Origin: Bifidobacterium moraviense
GTDB lineage: Bacteria > Actinomycetota > Actinomycetes > Actinomycetales > Bifidobacteriaceae
Assembly: GCF_012932365.1 (NCBI RefSeq)
Contig: NZ_JAAIIH010000001.1
Coordinates: 1 to 64,000 of the forward strand
DNA length: 64,000 nt
Reading direction: 5' to 3'
Part shown: piece after piece, positions 1 to 9,631 of the stretch
Numbering within the stretch: position 1 is the first letter of the stretch
How the letters are laid out: each line of letters opens with the position of its first letter
Position numbers and translations under genes: made by a program
Notes under the pieces: model-generated
Databases searched by the model: none
Seen by the model: the letters and a program-made list of their open reading frames with translations, nothing else
Told to the model about the DNA's origin: nothing

Positions 1-124
1 AGCGGTCATCGGGCGTCCCCGTTCCCGGCGACAACACCCCCCGGATCATCGACGACAGGGCAGGAAAGTCATACCGGAACCGGCGACCCGGCCCCGGCCA
101 TCGGGGCCTACCAAACATGGTAAT

Positions 125-149
125 GGGCGTGGTCGCGAAGACCATGCCC
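125..149 (-). terminator. Hairpin downstream of the aldehyde dehydrogenase
   Basis: A 10-bp inverted repeat (125-134 pairing with 140-149, one G.T pair, 5-base loop) lies just beyond the stop codon of the minus-strand aldehyde dehydrogenase. There is no long U-tract, so it is only a weak or factor-assisted terminator candidate. A 14-bp palindrome (160-173) also overlaps the stop codon. Bases 1-124 hold no gene that I can support. Confidence 0.4.
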
Positions 150-169
150 CCGCGTTGCCGTAGACGCGT

Positions 170-1669
170 CTACGCGGCGTCTTCGCCGCCCATCCCTGCG
201 AACCAGCCCGATCCGGTCGGATGCGTCGCGAGCGTGATCTGCTTGAGCACGGTGTACTCCTTGAGCCCGTCGAGTCCGCCGTCCACGCTCATGCCGCTCT
301 GCCGGTGCGGGCTGACCGATATGCCCGGCGCGTCATCCATATACGTGTTCGCCCACATGATGCCCGTGTCCACATTGCCGCACACGCGCAGCGCACGTCC
401 CATGTCCGAGGTGAACACGCCCCCGGCCAGCCCGTATCGGGTGCCGTTGGCGAGGCGCACGGCTTCGGCCTCGTCCTTGAACGTCTGCACCGTGAGCACC
501 GGTCCGAAGATCTCCTCCTGCACGATGCGCATGTCCTGCGTGCAGTCGACGAACACGGTCGGCTCGACGAAATAGCCGTGCGCGAAATCGCCTTCCGTGA
601 GCCGATGCCCGCCGATCAGCACGCGGGCACCTTCCTCCCGGCCGATGCGGATGTAGTCGAGCACCCGGTTCATATGCCGTTCGGACACCATCGGTCCGAA
701 TTCGGTGTCCGGATCGAGCGGCATGCCGATGCGGATCCTCGGAATGCGCTCCTTGAGCATGTCCGTCACGCGTTCGTAGACGGTGTCCTGCACCAGCAGC
801 CGCGACCCGGCGACGCACACCTGTCCCTGGCTGAGAAAGATGCCGAACATGAGCCGGTCCACGGCGGTGTCAAGATCGGCATCGTCGAAGATGATGAACG
901 CCGACTTGCCGCCGAGCTCCATCGAGTACCGTTTGATGCTGGACGCCGACTTCGCGATGATGTCGCGGCCGGTTTCGGTGCCTCCCGTGAACGTGATCTT
1001 GGCCACGTCCTCGCTCGCCGCAAGGGCGGTGCCGACCTCGTTGCCAGCGCCAAGCACCAGGTTGACGCTGCCGGCGGGGAATCCGGCTTCGGCCAGGGCC
1101 TCGAACATCATCGCCGTGGATACGGGCGTCAGGGACGACGGCTTGACCACCACGGTGTTGCCGGCCGCCAGCGCGGGGGCTATGCCCGCCGCCGTGGTGC
1201 CCATCGAATAGTTCCATGGCGCGAGTATGGCGCATACGCCCAGCGGCTCGCGGACGGTCATGGTCATGAGATCGTTGCCGATGGGCGAGGTCGTGCCCTG
1301 CAGTTCGCTCACGAGCGAGGCGTAGTAGCGGAACGCGCCGCTGGCCGCATATACGTCGTCGTGGCGGGTCTCGCGGTACACGCGGCCCATGCTGTTCGTC
1401 TCGGCCTTCGCCAGTTCGTCGGCCTTCGCCTCGATCAGGTCGGCGGCCTTGATCATCAGCTCCGCGCGTTCGTCGGGCGTGAGCGCGCGCCACGGCGAAC
1501 CCGGTTCGAATGCGCGTCGTGCGGCTTCGACGGCCGCCCGGGCGTCGTCGGCGGTGCCGCGGGTCGCCTCGGCCATCCTGCGGCCGTTGGCGGGATTGAT
1601 GATGACGGTGGTCCTCCCGGACGCGGATTCGACCCATGTCCCGTCGATATACATGCGGATCGTGTGCAT
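170..1669 (-). CDS. NAD(P)-dependent aldehyde dehydrogenase (ALDH superfamily)
   Basis: Oxidises an aldehyde to the carboxylate with NAD(P). The 499-residue protein has the full family set: the PWN motif with Asn153, the general base Glu251 in ELGGK and the catalytic Cys285 in GQVC, so it should be active. The family resembles betaine-aldehyde or semialdehyde dehydrogenases, but the substrate cannot be read from sequence. The start at 1669 was chosen over an upstream in-frame ATG (1816) because an AAAGGAG ribosome site sits 5-6 bases before it and the conserved fold begins with MYIDG. It is divergent from the GntR regulator, separated by 285 bases that carry a candidate operator, so it may belong to the same regulon; that link is inferred. 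Confidence 0.9.
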   Translation of the reverse strand: MHTIRMYIDGTWVESASGRTTVIINPANGRRMAEATRGTADDARAAVEAARRAFEPGSPWRALTPDERAELMIKAADLIEAKADELAKAETNSMGRVYRETRHDDVYAASGAFRYYASLVSELQGTTSPIGNDLMTMTVREPLGVCAILAPWNYSMGTTAAGIAPALAAGNTVVVKPSSLTPVSTAMMFEALAEAGFPAGSVNLVLGAGNEVGTALAASEDVAKITFTGGTETGRDIIAKSASSIKRYSMELGGKSAFIIFDDADLDTAVDRLMFGIFLSQGQVCVAGSRLLVQDTVYERVTDMLKERIPRIRIGMPLDPDTEFGPMVSERHMNRVLDYIRIGREEGARVLIGGHRLTEGDFAHGYFVEPTVFVDCTQDMRIVQEEIFGPVLTVQTFKDEAEAVRLANGTRYGLAGGVFTSDMGRALRVCGNVDTGIMWANTYMDDAPGISVSPHRQSGMSVDGGLDGLKEYTVLKQITLATHPTGSGWFAGMGGEDAA

Positions 1670-1734
1670 TGGTCTCCTTTGCCGATGTCGGTTCCCGCCG
1701 TGATCGGCGATGGTTGGAACCGGTTGCATGACTC

Positions 1735-1759
1735 CGGAAGCCATTCTAGGGGGCTTCCG
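1735..1759 (-). promoter_or_regulatory. Hairpin with embedded -10-like box upstream of the aldehyde dehydrogenase
   Basis: An 8-bp inverted repeat (1735-1742 with 1752-1759) encloses a loop which, on the minus strand, reads TAGAAT (1748 to 1743). This could be the -10 box of the dehydrogenase promoter, giving a leader of about 65 bases. No convincing -35 was found. The assignment is inference from position and consensus only. Confidence 0.3.
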
Positions 1760-1857
1760 TCGTTTTCGTGGGCCGGGACGGCGCGGCCCGGCGACTCGCG
1801 CGCCGAATGCCGACATTGCGCCGCGGCGCGGGATGTCGCCGCCGTATACTGGGATTT

Positions 1858-1872
1858 ATTCGAATATTCGAA
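1858..1872. promoter_or_regulatory. Palindromic operator candidate upstream of gntR
   Basis: TTCGAATATTCGAA is a perfect 14-bp palindrome at 1859-1872, lying about 85 bases before the gntR start and between the two divergent genes. The 9-mer ATTCGAATA (1858-1866) recurs exactly at 2702-2710 in front of the PTS operon. A/T-rich dyads stand out in this GC-rich sequence. It is a plausible binding site for the adjacent GntR-type repressor. Confidence 0.45.
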
Positions 1873-1954
1873 AGTTATGCGGCTGTGATGGTGCGAGGCG
1901 TCTTGATGCCGAGGGCGTCGGTCGGCCGCGTGCTTTCCGACCGGAGGAGTGATC

Positions 1955-2662
1955 ATGACTGCGAAGCAGCGCGAACTGGCGGCGAATCTCGAGCGTCGCA
2001 TCGCCGCGGGGGAGTTTTCCGAGACGAACAAGCTGCCTACCGAGGACCAGCTCATCGAACAGTACGGGGTGTCCCGGTACTGCGTGCGCGGGGCCATCGC
2101 CGTGCTCGCCGAGGCGGGGGAGGTGTTCCCGGTGCGCGGCTCCGGCGTGTTCGTTCGCGAGGACCGCGAGGGCATGTACATGCCGATCAGCACGTCATAC
2201 GGCATCGCGGCCGACTTCCCGGATCGTAAGGTCGTCTCGAAGGTGCGCGAGCTCGCTCTGGTCCGCGCGGACGAGAAGCTGGCGAAGCGCATGCGCTGCG
2301 ACGTGGATGCCCCGGTGTGGCGCGTAGTGCGTCTGCGGAGCGTGGACGACCTGCCGATCAGCTATGAGACGGCCTGGTATCTCAAAGAGTACGTGCCGTT
2401 CCTCAGCGAGGAGATCGCGTCCGGGTCGCTGTACCGGTACATGCGCGACGATCTGGGGCTGCGCTTCGGGTTCACCGACAAGGTGATCCACATGGGATGG
2501 CTCAACGCGGAGGCCGCACGCCACTTGGGGCTTGAGGAGAACGACCCGGCGATCTGCATCGAGGACGATGCCTTCCTGTCCAACGGCAGGTTGTTCAACG
2601 CCTCGTACAATCTGTACCACTACAGGAACGCGCGGTTCTACTCGATGGCCTCGATGCGCTGA
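1955..2662 (+). CDS. GntR-family transcriptional regulator with UTRA effector domain (HutC subfamily)
   Basis: A 235-residue regulator. Residues about 5-70 form the winged helix-turn-helix of GntR proteins (LPTEDQLIEQYGVSR recognition region, then a wing with VRGSGVFV). Residues about 85-230 match the UTRA ligand-binding fold, which in this subfamily usually senses phosphorylated sugars or small metabolites. The ATG at 1955 has a GGAGG site 7 bases upstream; a GTG two codons earlier overlaps that spacing and is less likely. It precedes the PTS operon on the same strand and is divergent from the aldehyde dehydrogenase, so it is the obvious local regulator. Effector is unknown; a sugar phosphate released by the GH1 enzyme is a reasonable guess. 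Confidence 0.88.
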   Translation: MTAKQRELAANLERRIAAGEFSETNKLPTEDQLIEQYGVSRYCVRGAIAVLAEAGEVFPVRGSGVFVREDREGMYMPISTSYGIAADFPDRKVVSKVRELALVRADEKLAKRMRCDVDAPVWRVVRLRSVDDLPISYETAWYLKEYVPFLSEEIASGSLYRYMRDDLGLRFGFTDKVIHMGWLNAEAARHLGLEENDPAICIEDDAFLSNGRLFNASYNLYHYRNARFYSMASMR

Positions 2663-2694
2663 CCGCCCGGCTTCCGGTGCAGTCGCAGTGACGG

Positions 2695-2716
2695 AAAATT
2701 AATTCGAATAAATTTT
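2695..2716. promoter_or_regulatory. 22-bp near-palindrome, operator candidate for the PTS operon
   Basis: A 22-bp dyad centred on TTCGAA (2703-2708) with AAAATT and AATTTT ends; only one symmetric pair is mismatched. It contains the same ATTCGAATA 9-mer as the dyad before gntR. It lies about 90 bases upstream of the PTS promoter. A shared site in both promoters is what one expects for an autoregulated GntR protein, but binding is not shown. Confidence 0.45.
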
Positions 2717-2718
2717 GG

Positions 2719-2749
2719 ACCTCGGCGTGTCGAATGGACGCGTCGAGGT
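2719..2749 (+). terminator. Hairpin after gntR
   Basis: A 13-bp stem (2719-2731 with 2737-2749, two G.U pairs, 5-base loop) follows the gntR stop codon by 57 bases. No U-run follows directly. It probably separates gntR from the PTS promoter, although an attenuating or RNA-stabilising role cannot be excluded. Confidence 0.4.
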
Positions 2750-2807
2750 TCGCGGATCCTTGAAAAATCAGCGTTTTTGCCACCCTGCAGTGCGATTGCT
2801 CCCGAGT

Positions 2808-2835
2808 TTGACACTGTGGCTGAGTGCTCTATACT
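2808..2835 (+). promoter_or_regulatory. Vegetative promoter of the PTS operon
   Basis: A perfect TTGACA -35 box (2808-2813) and TATACT -10 box (2830-2835) are spaced by 16 bases. This is the strongest sigma-70-like promoter seen in the window and predicts a start near 2842 with a leader of about 90 bases before EIIC. Confidence 0.7.
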
Positions 2836-2843
2836 GAAGCCAT

Positions 2844-2859
2844 AGTTGTTCGCACAACT
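2844..2859. promoter_or_regulatory. Inverted repeat at the PTS transcription start
   Basis: AGTTGT and ACAACT form a perfect 6-bp dyad with a 4-base spacer, placed immediately after the predicted transcription start. A repressor bound here would block initiation or early elongation. Its half-site differs from the ATTCGAATA dyads, so a second regulator or a leader hairpin may be involved. Confidence 0.45.
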
Positions 2860-2932
2860 TCGGATGCTACGAATAACTCGAAGAATATGAGCGGGCGACG
2901 ATGTCCGCACGTTCCAAAGAAGGAAAGACAAG

Positions 2933-4309
2933 ATGAAGGACAAACTCAAGGGCATAGGCGATGCGATGCTCAACGGCTTCATGAAGTTCGCCAGCCTCAA
3001 GGCCCTGGTCGCGCTGAAGGATGGCTTCATCCTCACCATGCCGGCCACGCTGATCGGCTCCCTGTTCCTGCTGATCGCCAATCTGCCGTTCAATGGCTAC
3101 AGCGACTTCATGGCGGCGCACTTGGGCGAGAACTGGAACGTCGCGCTCAATCAGGTCAGCAACGCGACCTTCAACATCCTGGCCATCATCGTGGCCGTGG
3201 GCATCGGCTATGCCTACGCCCGCAATGAGAAGTGCGACGGCATCTCCTCCGGCCTGCTCTCCCTGGTCGCGTTCTTCATCGTGTCCCCGTCCTCGATGAA
3301 CATCAGCATCGACACCGACACCCTGTCCAAGGCGACCGACGACAGCGTGAACGTCCTGAAGAACGTCACCGTCGATGGCATCTTCAACCAGACTTGGACC
3401 GGCTCCAACGGCATCATCTCGGCCATCATCATGGGTCTGATCGTCGGTTGGGTCTACACCGCCTGCATCAAGCACGACGTGAAGATCAAGATGCCCGACG
3501 CCGTCCCGCAGGGCGTCACCAACGCGTTCTCCGCCCTGATTCCCGGTCTGATCGTGATCACCGGCTCCGCCATCCTGTACCACGTGTGCAAGGTCTTCGG
3601 CGGCGTGTCCCTGACCGAGCTCATCTTCAAGATCCTCCAGATCCCGCTGCAGTCCCTGACCGATACCTGGGCCGGTGCCATCATCATCATCGTGCTCATG
3701 TCCCTCCTGTTCTGGTGCGGCATCCATGGCGCCAACGTCGTCTCCGGCGTGGTCACCCCGCTGCTGCTCGCCAACACGTTGAGCAACCAGAAGCTCTTCG
3801 ATGCCGGCGTCACCCCGTACACCAAGGCTAACGGCTTCCACTACCTGACCCCGCAGATGATCGACTGCTTCTGCAAGTACTCCGGCGTCGGCCTGACCGT
3901 CGGCCTGCTGGTCGCCGCGCTGATCTTCGCCAAATCCGAGCAGCTGCGTACGGTCTCCAAGCTCTCCATCGTGCCGGGCATCTTCGGCATCAACGAGCCC
4001 GTGATCTTCGGTCTGCCGATCGTGTTCAACCCGATCATGCTCATCCCGTTCGTTCTGACTCCTATGGTCGCCATGATCATCATGTATGGCGCCGTTTCCA
4101 TCGGGTTCATCGCCCCGTTCGGTGCCGTCCAGGTGCCGTGGACCACCCCGCCGATCATCTCCGGCTTCATTCTGGGCGGTTGGAAGTGCGCCCTGCTGCA
4201 GGTCATCATCGGCGTGATCGCCGTCTTCATCTACATGCCGTTCGTGAAGATGCAGGACAAGATCTGCCTCGAGCAGGAGCAGGCGAACGCCGCCGAGGCC
4301 GCCAAGTAA
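2933..4309 (+). CDS. PTS EIIC permease, lactose/cellobiose family
   Basis: The membrane channel of a beta-glucoside/cellobiose-type phosphotransferase system. It moves the sugar across the membrane while EIIB phosphorylates it. The 458 residues are typical in length for stand-alone EIIC of the Lac family. The N terminus is short and amphipathic (MKDKLKGIGDAML), followed by about ten hydrophobic segments. The family signature GINEPVIFG lies near residues 352-360 and belongs to the substrate site. The start has an AAGGAAAG ribosome site. It is the first gene of the operon, with separate EIIB and EIIA genes downstream. Codon choice is less extreme in GC than flanking genes, consistent with high expression. 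The sugar (cellobiose, gentiobiose, salicin or similar) is not certain. Confidence 0.92.
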   Translation: MKDKLKGIGDAMLNGFMKFASLKALVALKDGFILTMPATLIGSLFLLIANLPFNGYSDFMAAHLGENWNVALNQVSNATFNILAIIVAVGIGYAYARNEKCDGISSGLLSLVAFFIVSPSSMNISIDTDTLSKATDDSVNVLKNVTVDGIFNQTWTGSNGIISAIIMGLIVGWVYTACIKHDVKIKMPDAVPQGVTNAFSALIPGLIVITGSAILYHVCKVFGGVSLTELIFKILQIPLQSLTDTWAGAIIIIVLMSLLFWCGIHGANVVSGVVTPLLLANTLSNQKLFDAGVTPYTKANGFHYLTPQMIDCFCKYSGVGLTVGLLVAALIFAKSEQLRTVSKLSIVPGIFGINEPVIFGLPIVFNPIMLIPFVLTPMVAMIIMYGAVSIGFIAPFGAVQVPWTTPPIISGFILGGWKCALLQVIIGVIAVFIYMPFVKMQDKICLEQEQANAAEAAK

Positions 4310-4359
4310 GGCGCAACCACACACTTTCCCCTGAGTAACGTTCCCCAAAATCCGGTCGG

Positions 4360-4493
4360 GCCGCCGATCATCCGATCGACGGCACGGCCGGTTCCCACGC
4401 CTCGGGAGATCCGTTCCGGCCGCACCGGCCGGACCAACCACACCAATTCCATTCCAATCCAATCCATTCATCGCCGCGGTCGCGTTCCGCGGC
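4360..4493 (+). promoter_or_regulatory. Structured spacer between EIIC and EIIB genes
   Basis: The 206-base gap inside the operon holds three hairpins: 4360-4383 (10-bp stem, one mismatch), 4415-4433 (7 bp) and 4473-4493 (7 bp, GCCGCGG/CCGCGGC), the last ending eight bases before the EIIB ribosome site. Between the second and third is an A/C/T-rich run of CCAAT/CCATT-like units (about 4434-4470) without G. The arrangement looks like an RNA-processing or stabilising element that sets EIIC and EIIB levels apart; this is inference. Confidence 0.45.
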
Positions 4494-4515
4494 ACAAGTC
4501 AAGGAGAAACACATC

Positions 4516-4815
4516 ATGAAGATCGTTCTTTGCTGCAGCGATGGCATGTCCACGAGCATCCTGGTCAAGAAGATGCAGACCGCGGCCGGCGAGCGCGGAC
4601 TGGACGCCGACATCTCCGCCATGCCGGTCTCCACCCTCGAGACCAACGCGCAGGACGCCGACGTCATCCTGCTCGGCCCGCAGGTGCGCTACATGCTCAA
4701 GGACGTCCAGAAGGAGTTCCCGTCCAAGCCGGTGGAGGTCATCGCCCCGCAAGACTACGGCATGGCCCGCGGCGGCAACGTGCTGGACTTCGCCCTCAAG
4801 CTGGCCGGCAAGTGA
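4516..4815 (+). CDS. PTS EIIB, lactose/cellobiose family
   Basis: Cytosolic phosphocarrier that receives phosphate from EIIA on a cysteine and passes it to the sugar in EIIC. The 99-residue protein has the phosphate-binding loop CCSDGMSTS at residues 6-14; by comparison with the family the phosphorylated residue is Cys7. Length and the LLGPQVRYM segment are typical of this class. An AAGGAG ribosome site at 4501-4506 is well placed. The gene is followed after 17 bases by EIIA. Confidence 0.93.
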   Translation: MKIVLCCSDGMSTSILVKKMQTAAGERGLDADISAMPVSTLETNAQDADVILLGPQVRYMLKDVQKEFPSKPVEVIAPQDYGMARGGNVLDFALKLAGK

Positions 4816-4831
4816 AAGGCGGCGTGACTGA

Positions 4832-6622
<1,791 letters not shown>

Positions 6623-6660
6623 CGCATATAGGACGCATCAAGCGCATAAGGAGCAACATC

Positions 6661-6921
6661 ATGTCTCAGGAATTCACCTTCACCGTATCCGACCCGGCGG
6701 GCATGCACGCCCGCCCCGCCGGCCAGCTGGTCGCCAAGGCGCAGGAGTACGAGTCGAGCATCATCCTCACCCGCGACGGCAAGTCCGTGGACGCCAAGCG
6801 CATCTTCGGCGTCATGGGACTCGGCGTCAAGCAGGGCGACGAGGTCACCGTCAAGGTGCAGGGCAACGACGAGGCCAAGGCCGCCGCCGAGCTCGAGCAG
6901 TTCCTCAAGGAGAATCTGTGA
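6661..6921 (+). CDS. ptsH: Phosphocarrier protein HPr
   Basis: General PTS phosphocarrier between enzyme I and EIIA. The 86-residue protein has the active-site His16 in GMHARPA. At the position of the regulatory Ser46 of Firmicutes HPr it has Arg47 (AKRIFG), so control by an HPr kinase is not expected, as is usual in Actinobacteria. An AAGGAG site lies 7 bases upstream. Its stop codon overlaps the enzyme I start by one base. Placement of a general PTS gene inside a sugar-specific operon is unusual. Confidence 0.95.
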   Translation: MSQEFTFTVSDPAGMHARPAGQLVAKAQEYESSIILTRDGKSVDAKRIFGVMGLGVKQGDEVTVKVQGNDEAKAAAELEQFLKENL

Positions 6922-8543
6922 TGAGGACTATGCAGGGCACCGGCGTGTCCGCCGGCATCGCCATCGGTGAGATCCGCGTGCTCGACACCGCCGAGCACGC
7001 CGTGGAGCGTCGCGTGGTCGACGACCCGCAGGCCGAGGTGGAGCGCTTCCGCGCCGCCCGCGACACGGCCGTGGACCAGCTCAAGCGACTGCGCGACAAG
7101 ACCGCCGCGGAGTTCGGCGAGGGCAAGGCCGAGCTGTTCGACACCCACCAGCTCATGCTACAGGACCCGGACTACGTGGAGAGCATCGAGGACCTGATCA
7201 CGCAGAGCAAGGTGAACGCCGAGTTCGCGGTCAACAGCACCGCCGAACAGTTCGCCGCCATGTTCGCCGCGATGGACAACTCCTACATGCAGGCGCGCGC
7301 CGCCGACGTCAAGGACGTCTCCCGCCGCGTGATCAACGTGCTCGAGGGCAGGGGCGTCGGCGCGGACCAGGACGACGGCGGCAGCCGCATCATCCTCGCC
7401 GAGGATCTGGCCCCCAGCGAGACCGTGCAGCTCGACCGCTCCAAGGTCCTGGGCTTCGTGACCGCCAAGGGCTCCGCGAACTCGCACACCGCGATCCTGG
7501 CCCGCACGATGGGCCTGCCCGCCATCATCGGCATCGGCGACGCCTTCAACCCCGAGGACGACGGCCACGTCGCCGTGATCGACGGCGCCAGCGGCATGGT
7601 GTTCGTCGACCCGGACGAGGCCACGCTGACCGAGTATCAGGGCAAGAAGGCCAAGTACGAAGAGCATCTGCGCCTGCTGCAGGAGCTCAAGGGCAAGCCC
7701 ACCGAGACCAAGGATGGCCAGCGCGTCCGTCTGTACGCCAACATCGGCCGCCCCTCCGACGTGACCGCCGTGCTGGCCAACGACGCCGAGGGCATCGGCC
7801 TGTTCCGCAGCGAGTTCCTGTACCTGGAGAGCGAGGACTACCCGACCGAGGAGTTCCAGTTCGAGGCGTACAAGGAGGTCGCGCAGAAGATGGGCGACCG
7901 TCTCGTCGTCATCCGCACGCTCGACATCGGCGCGGACAAGCAGGTCGGCTACTTCAATCTGGAGCACGAGAGCAACCCCGCCCTCGGCTACCGCGCGATC
8001 CGCATCTGCCTGACGCGTCCGGAGATCTTCAAGGTCCAGCTGCGCGCCCTGCTGCGGGCCTCGGTGTACGGCAACATCGCCATCATGCTGCCCATGATCA
8101 CCTCCGTGCAGGAGGTGCGCGACGCCAAGAAGATCCTCGAGGAGGTCAAGGACGAGCTGCGCGGCGAGCACATCGACTTCAACGAGCACATCCAGGTCGG
8201 CATCATGATCGAGACGCCCGCCTCGGTGATCATGGCCGACGAGCTGGCGGCCGAGGTTGACTTCTTCTCCATCGGCACCAACGACCTGACCCAGTACACG
8301 CTGGCCTGCGACCGGCAGAACCCGAACCTCGGGCGCTTCGCCGACCCGCATTCGCCTGCCGTGCTGCGCATGATCCGCATGGCCACCGAGGCCGCCCACC
8401 GTCACAACATCTGGTGCGGCATCTGCGGCGAGCTCGGTGCGGACCTGAGCCTGACCGACACGTTCCTCGAGATCGGTCTCGACGAACTGTCCGTCTCGCC
8501 CACCAGCGTCCTGCCCCTGCGCGACGCCATCCGCAACCACTGA
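6921..8543 (+). CDS. ptsI: PTS enzyme I (PEP-protein phosphotransferase)
   Basis: First enzyme of the phosphate relay: takes phosphate from phosphoenolpyruvate and gives it to HPr. The 540-residue protein has the HPr-binding N-terminal domain, the phosphohistidine site GSANSHTAILAR with His189, and the PEP-utiliser barrel with GLFRSEFLY, SIGTNDLTQYT and the active-site cysteine in CGICGE. The ATG at 6921 was chosen because AAGGAG (6907-6912) lies 8 bases before it; the one-base overlap with ptsH (TGATG) implies translational coupling and near-equal amounts of HPr and enzyme I. Confidence 0.95.
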   Translation: MRTMQGTGVSAGIAIGEIRVLDTAEHAVERRVVDDPQAEVERFRAARDTAVDQLKRLRDKTAAEFGEGKAELFDTHQLMLQDPDYVESIEDLITQSKVNAEFAVNSTAEQFAAMFAAMDNSYMQARAADVKDVSRRVINVLEGRGVGADQDDGGSRIILAEDLAPSETVQLDRSKVLGFVTAKGSANSHTAILARTMGLPAIIGIGDAFNPEDDGHVAVIDGASGMVFVDPDEATLTEYQGKKAKYEEHLRLLQELKGKPTETKDGQRVRLYANIGRPSDVTAVLANDAEGIGLFRSEFLYLESEDYPTEEFQFEAYKEVAQKMGDRLVVIRTLDIGADKQVGYFNLEHESNPALGYRAIRICLTRPEIFKVQLRALLRASVYGNIAIMLPMITSVQEVRDAKKILEEVKDELRGEHIDFNEHIQVGIMIETPASVIMADELAAEVDFFSIGTNDLTQYTLACDRQNPNLGRFADPHSPAVLRMIRMATEAAHRHNIWCGICGELGADLSLTDTFLEIGLDELSVSPTSVLPLRDAIRNH

Positions 8544-8596
8544 ACGGTCAACGGCCGTTCGGGCGGTTCATTTCAACAACTAAGGAACAATCAACT

Positions 8597-9544
8597 ATGG
8601 AAACGCTTGGCATTGATATCGGTGGCACCAAAATCGCCGGAGGCATCTGCGACGAGGAAGGCAACATCCGCTGTCTGCAACGCGTGCCCACGCCGGAGGA
8701 TGCCGCCGACATCAATGCCATCGTGGCCGACATCTACCGGCGGTGCAAGGACGAGGGCGACATCAAGTCCATCGGCATTTCGGCCGCCGGCAACATCGCG
8801 TCCGATCGGCGCACCGTCAGCTTCGCGGCGAACCTGCCGGCCTGGAACCAGTACCCGCTCGCCGACGCCATCGAGGACCTGATCGGGGACGGCGTCAAGG
8901 TGGTCGTGGAAAACGACGCCAACGCCGCCGGGTGGGGTGAATACCGCTTCGGCGCCGGCCGCGATTCCCGCGACATGATCATGATCACCGTGGGCACCGG
9001 CGTCGGCGGAGCCATCATCGTCAACGGCCAGCTGGTTCGCGGCGCGTTCGGCATGGCCGGCGAGATCGGCCACGTGATCATGGTTCCCGACGGCGAGGCT
9101 TGCGGATGCGGCCTGTTCGGCTGCGCGGAGCAGTACGCATCCGGATCCGCGCTGGAACGGTTCGCCTGGTCGGCCGCGAGGCGCCAGCCCAATCAGTCGA
9201 AGCACCTGCTCGAGGCGTGCGACTACGACCGCAGCAAGCTCATCGGCCCCATGGTGCGCGATGCCGCCCAGGAGGGCGACCCCACCGCCACCGAGGCGTT
9301 CGACCGACTGGGCGACTGGCTCGGCCGGCTCATGGCCGACCTGTCCGCCGTGCTGGATCCCGACACCTTCGTCATCGGCGGAGGCGTGGCCGAGGTCGGC
9401 GACATGCTGCTCGGCCCCGCCGCCACCGCGTTCAACCGGTATCTGCAGGCCAGCATGTACCGCCAGCACGCCAGCATCCTGCCGGCCAAGGCCGGCGGCG
9501 AGGCCGGCATCATCGGCGCCGCCGATCTGGCGAGGATCGACTGA
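8597..9544 (+). CDS. ROK-family glucokinase
   Basis: Phosphorylates free glucose with ATP. The 315-residue protein begins with the ATP-binding DIGGTKIAGG motif and has the ROK zinc site CGCGLFGCAEQ preceded by GEIGHV, whose His also binds zinc. It has no N-terminal HTH, so it is a kinase and not a ROK repressor. It is last in the PTS operon, where it would rescue the non-phosphorylated glucose released by the GH1 enzyme. A GGAAC ribosome site precedes the ATG; a small hairpin (8542-8560) sits in the 53-base gap after ptsI. Confidence 0.9.
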   Translation: METLGIDIGGTKIAGGICDEEGNIRCLQRVPTPEDAADINAIVADIYRRCKDEGDIKSIGISAAGNIASDRRTVSFAANLPAWNQYPLADAIEDLIGDGVKVVVENDANAAGWGEYRFGAGRDSRDMIMITVGTGVGGAIIVNGQLVRGAFGMAGEIGHVIMVPDGEACGCGLFGCAEQYASGSALERFAWSAARRQPNQSKHLLEACDYDRSKLIGPMVRDAAQEGDPTATEAFDRLGDWLGRLMADLSAVLDPDTFVIGGGVAEVGDMLLGPAATAFNRYLQASMYRQHASILPAKAGGEAGIIGAADLARID

Positions 9545-9584
9545 GCGTCGACCGCACGCCGGCCGAACATCGCCTGAACCCGGC

Positions 9585-9631
9585 AATTGGCCGAAGGAAC
9601 GTCCTCCTCGCGTTCCTTCGGCCAATTTTTT
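9585..9631 (+). terminator. Strong intrinsic terminator of the PTS operon
   Basis: A perfect 17-bp stem (9585-9601 with 9611-9627, 9-base loop) is followed by a run of T ending at 9631. The T-run overlaps the stop codon of the convergent YbaK-type gene. This is the clearest classical terminator in the window. Confidence 0.88.
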
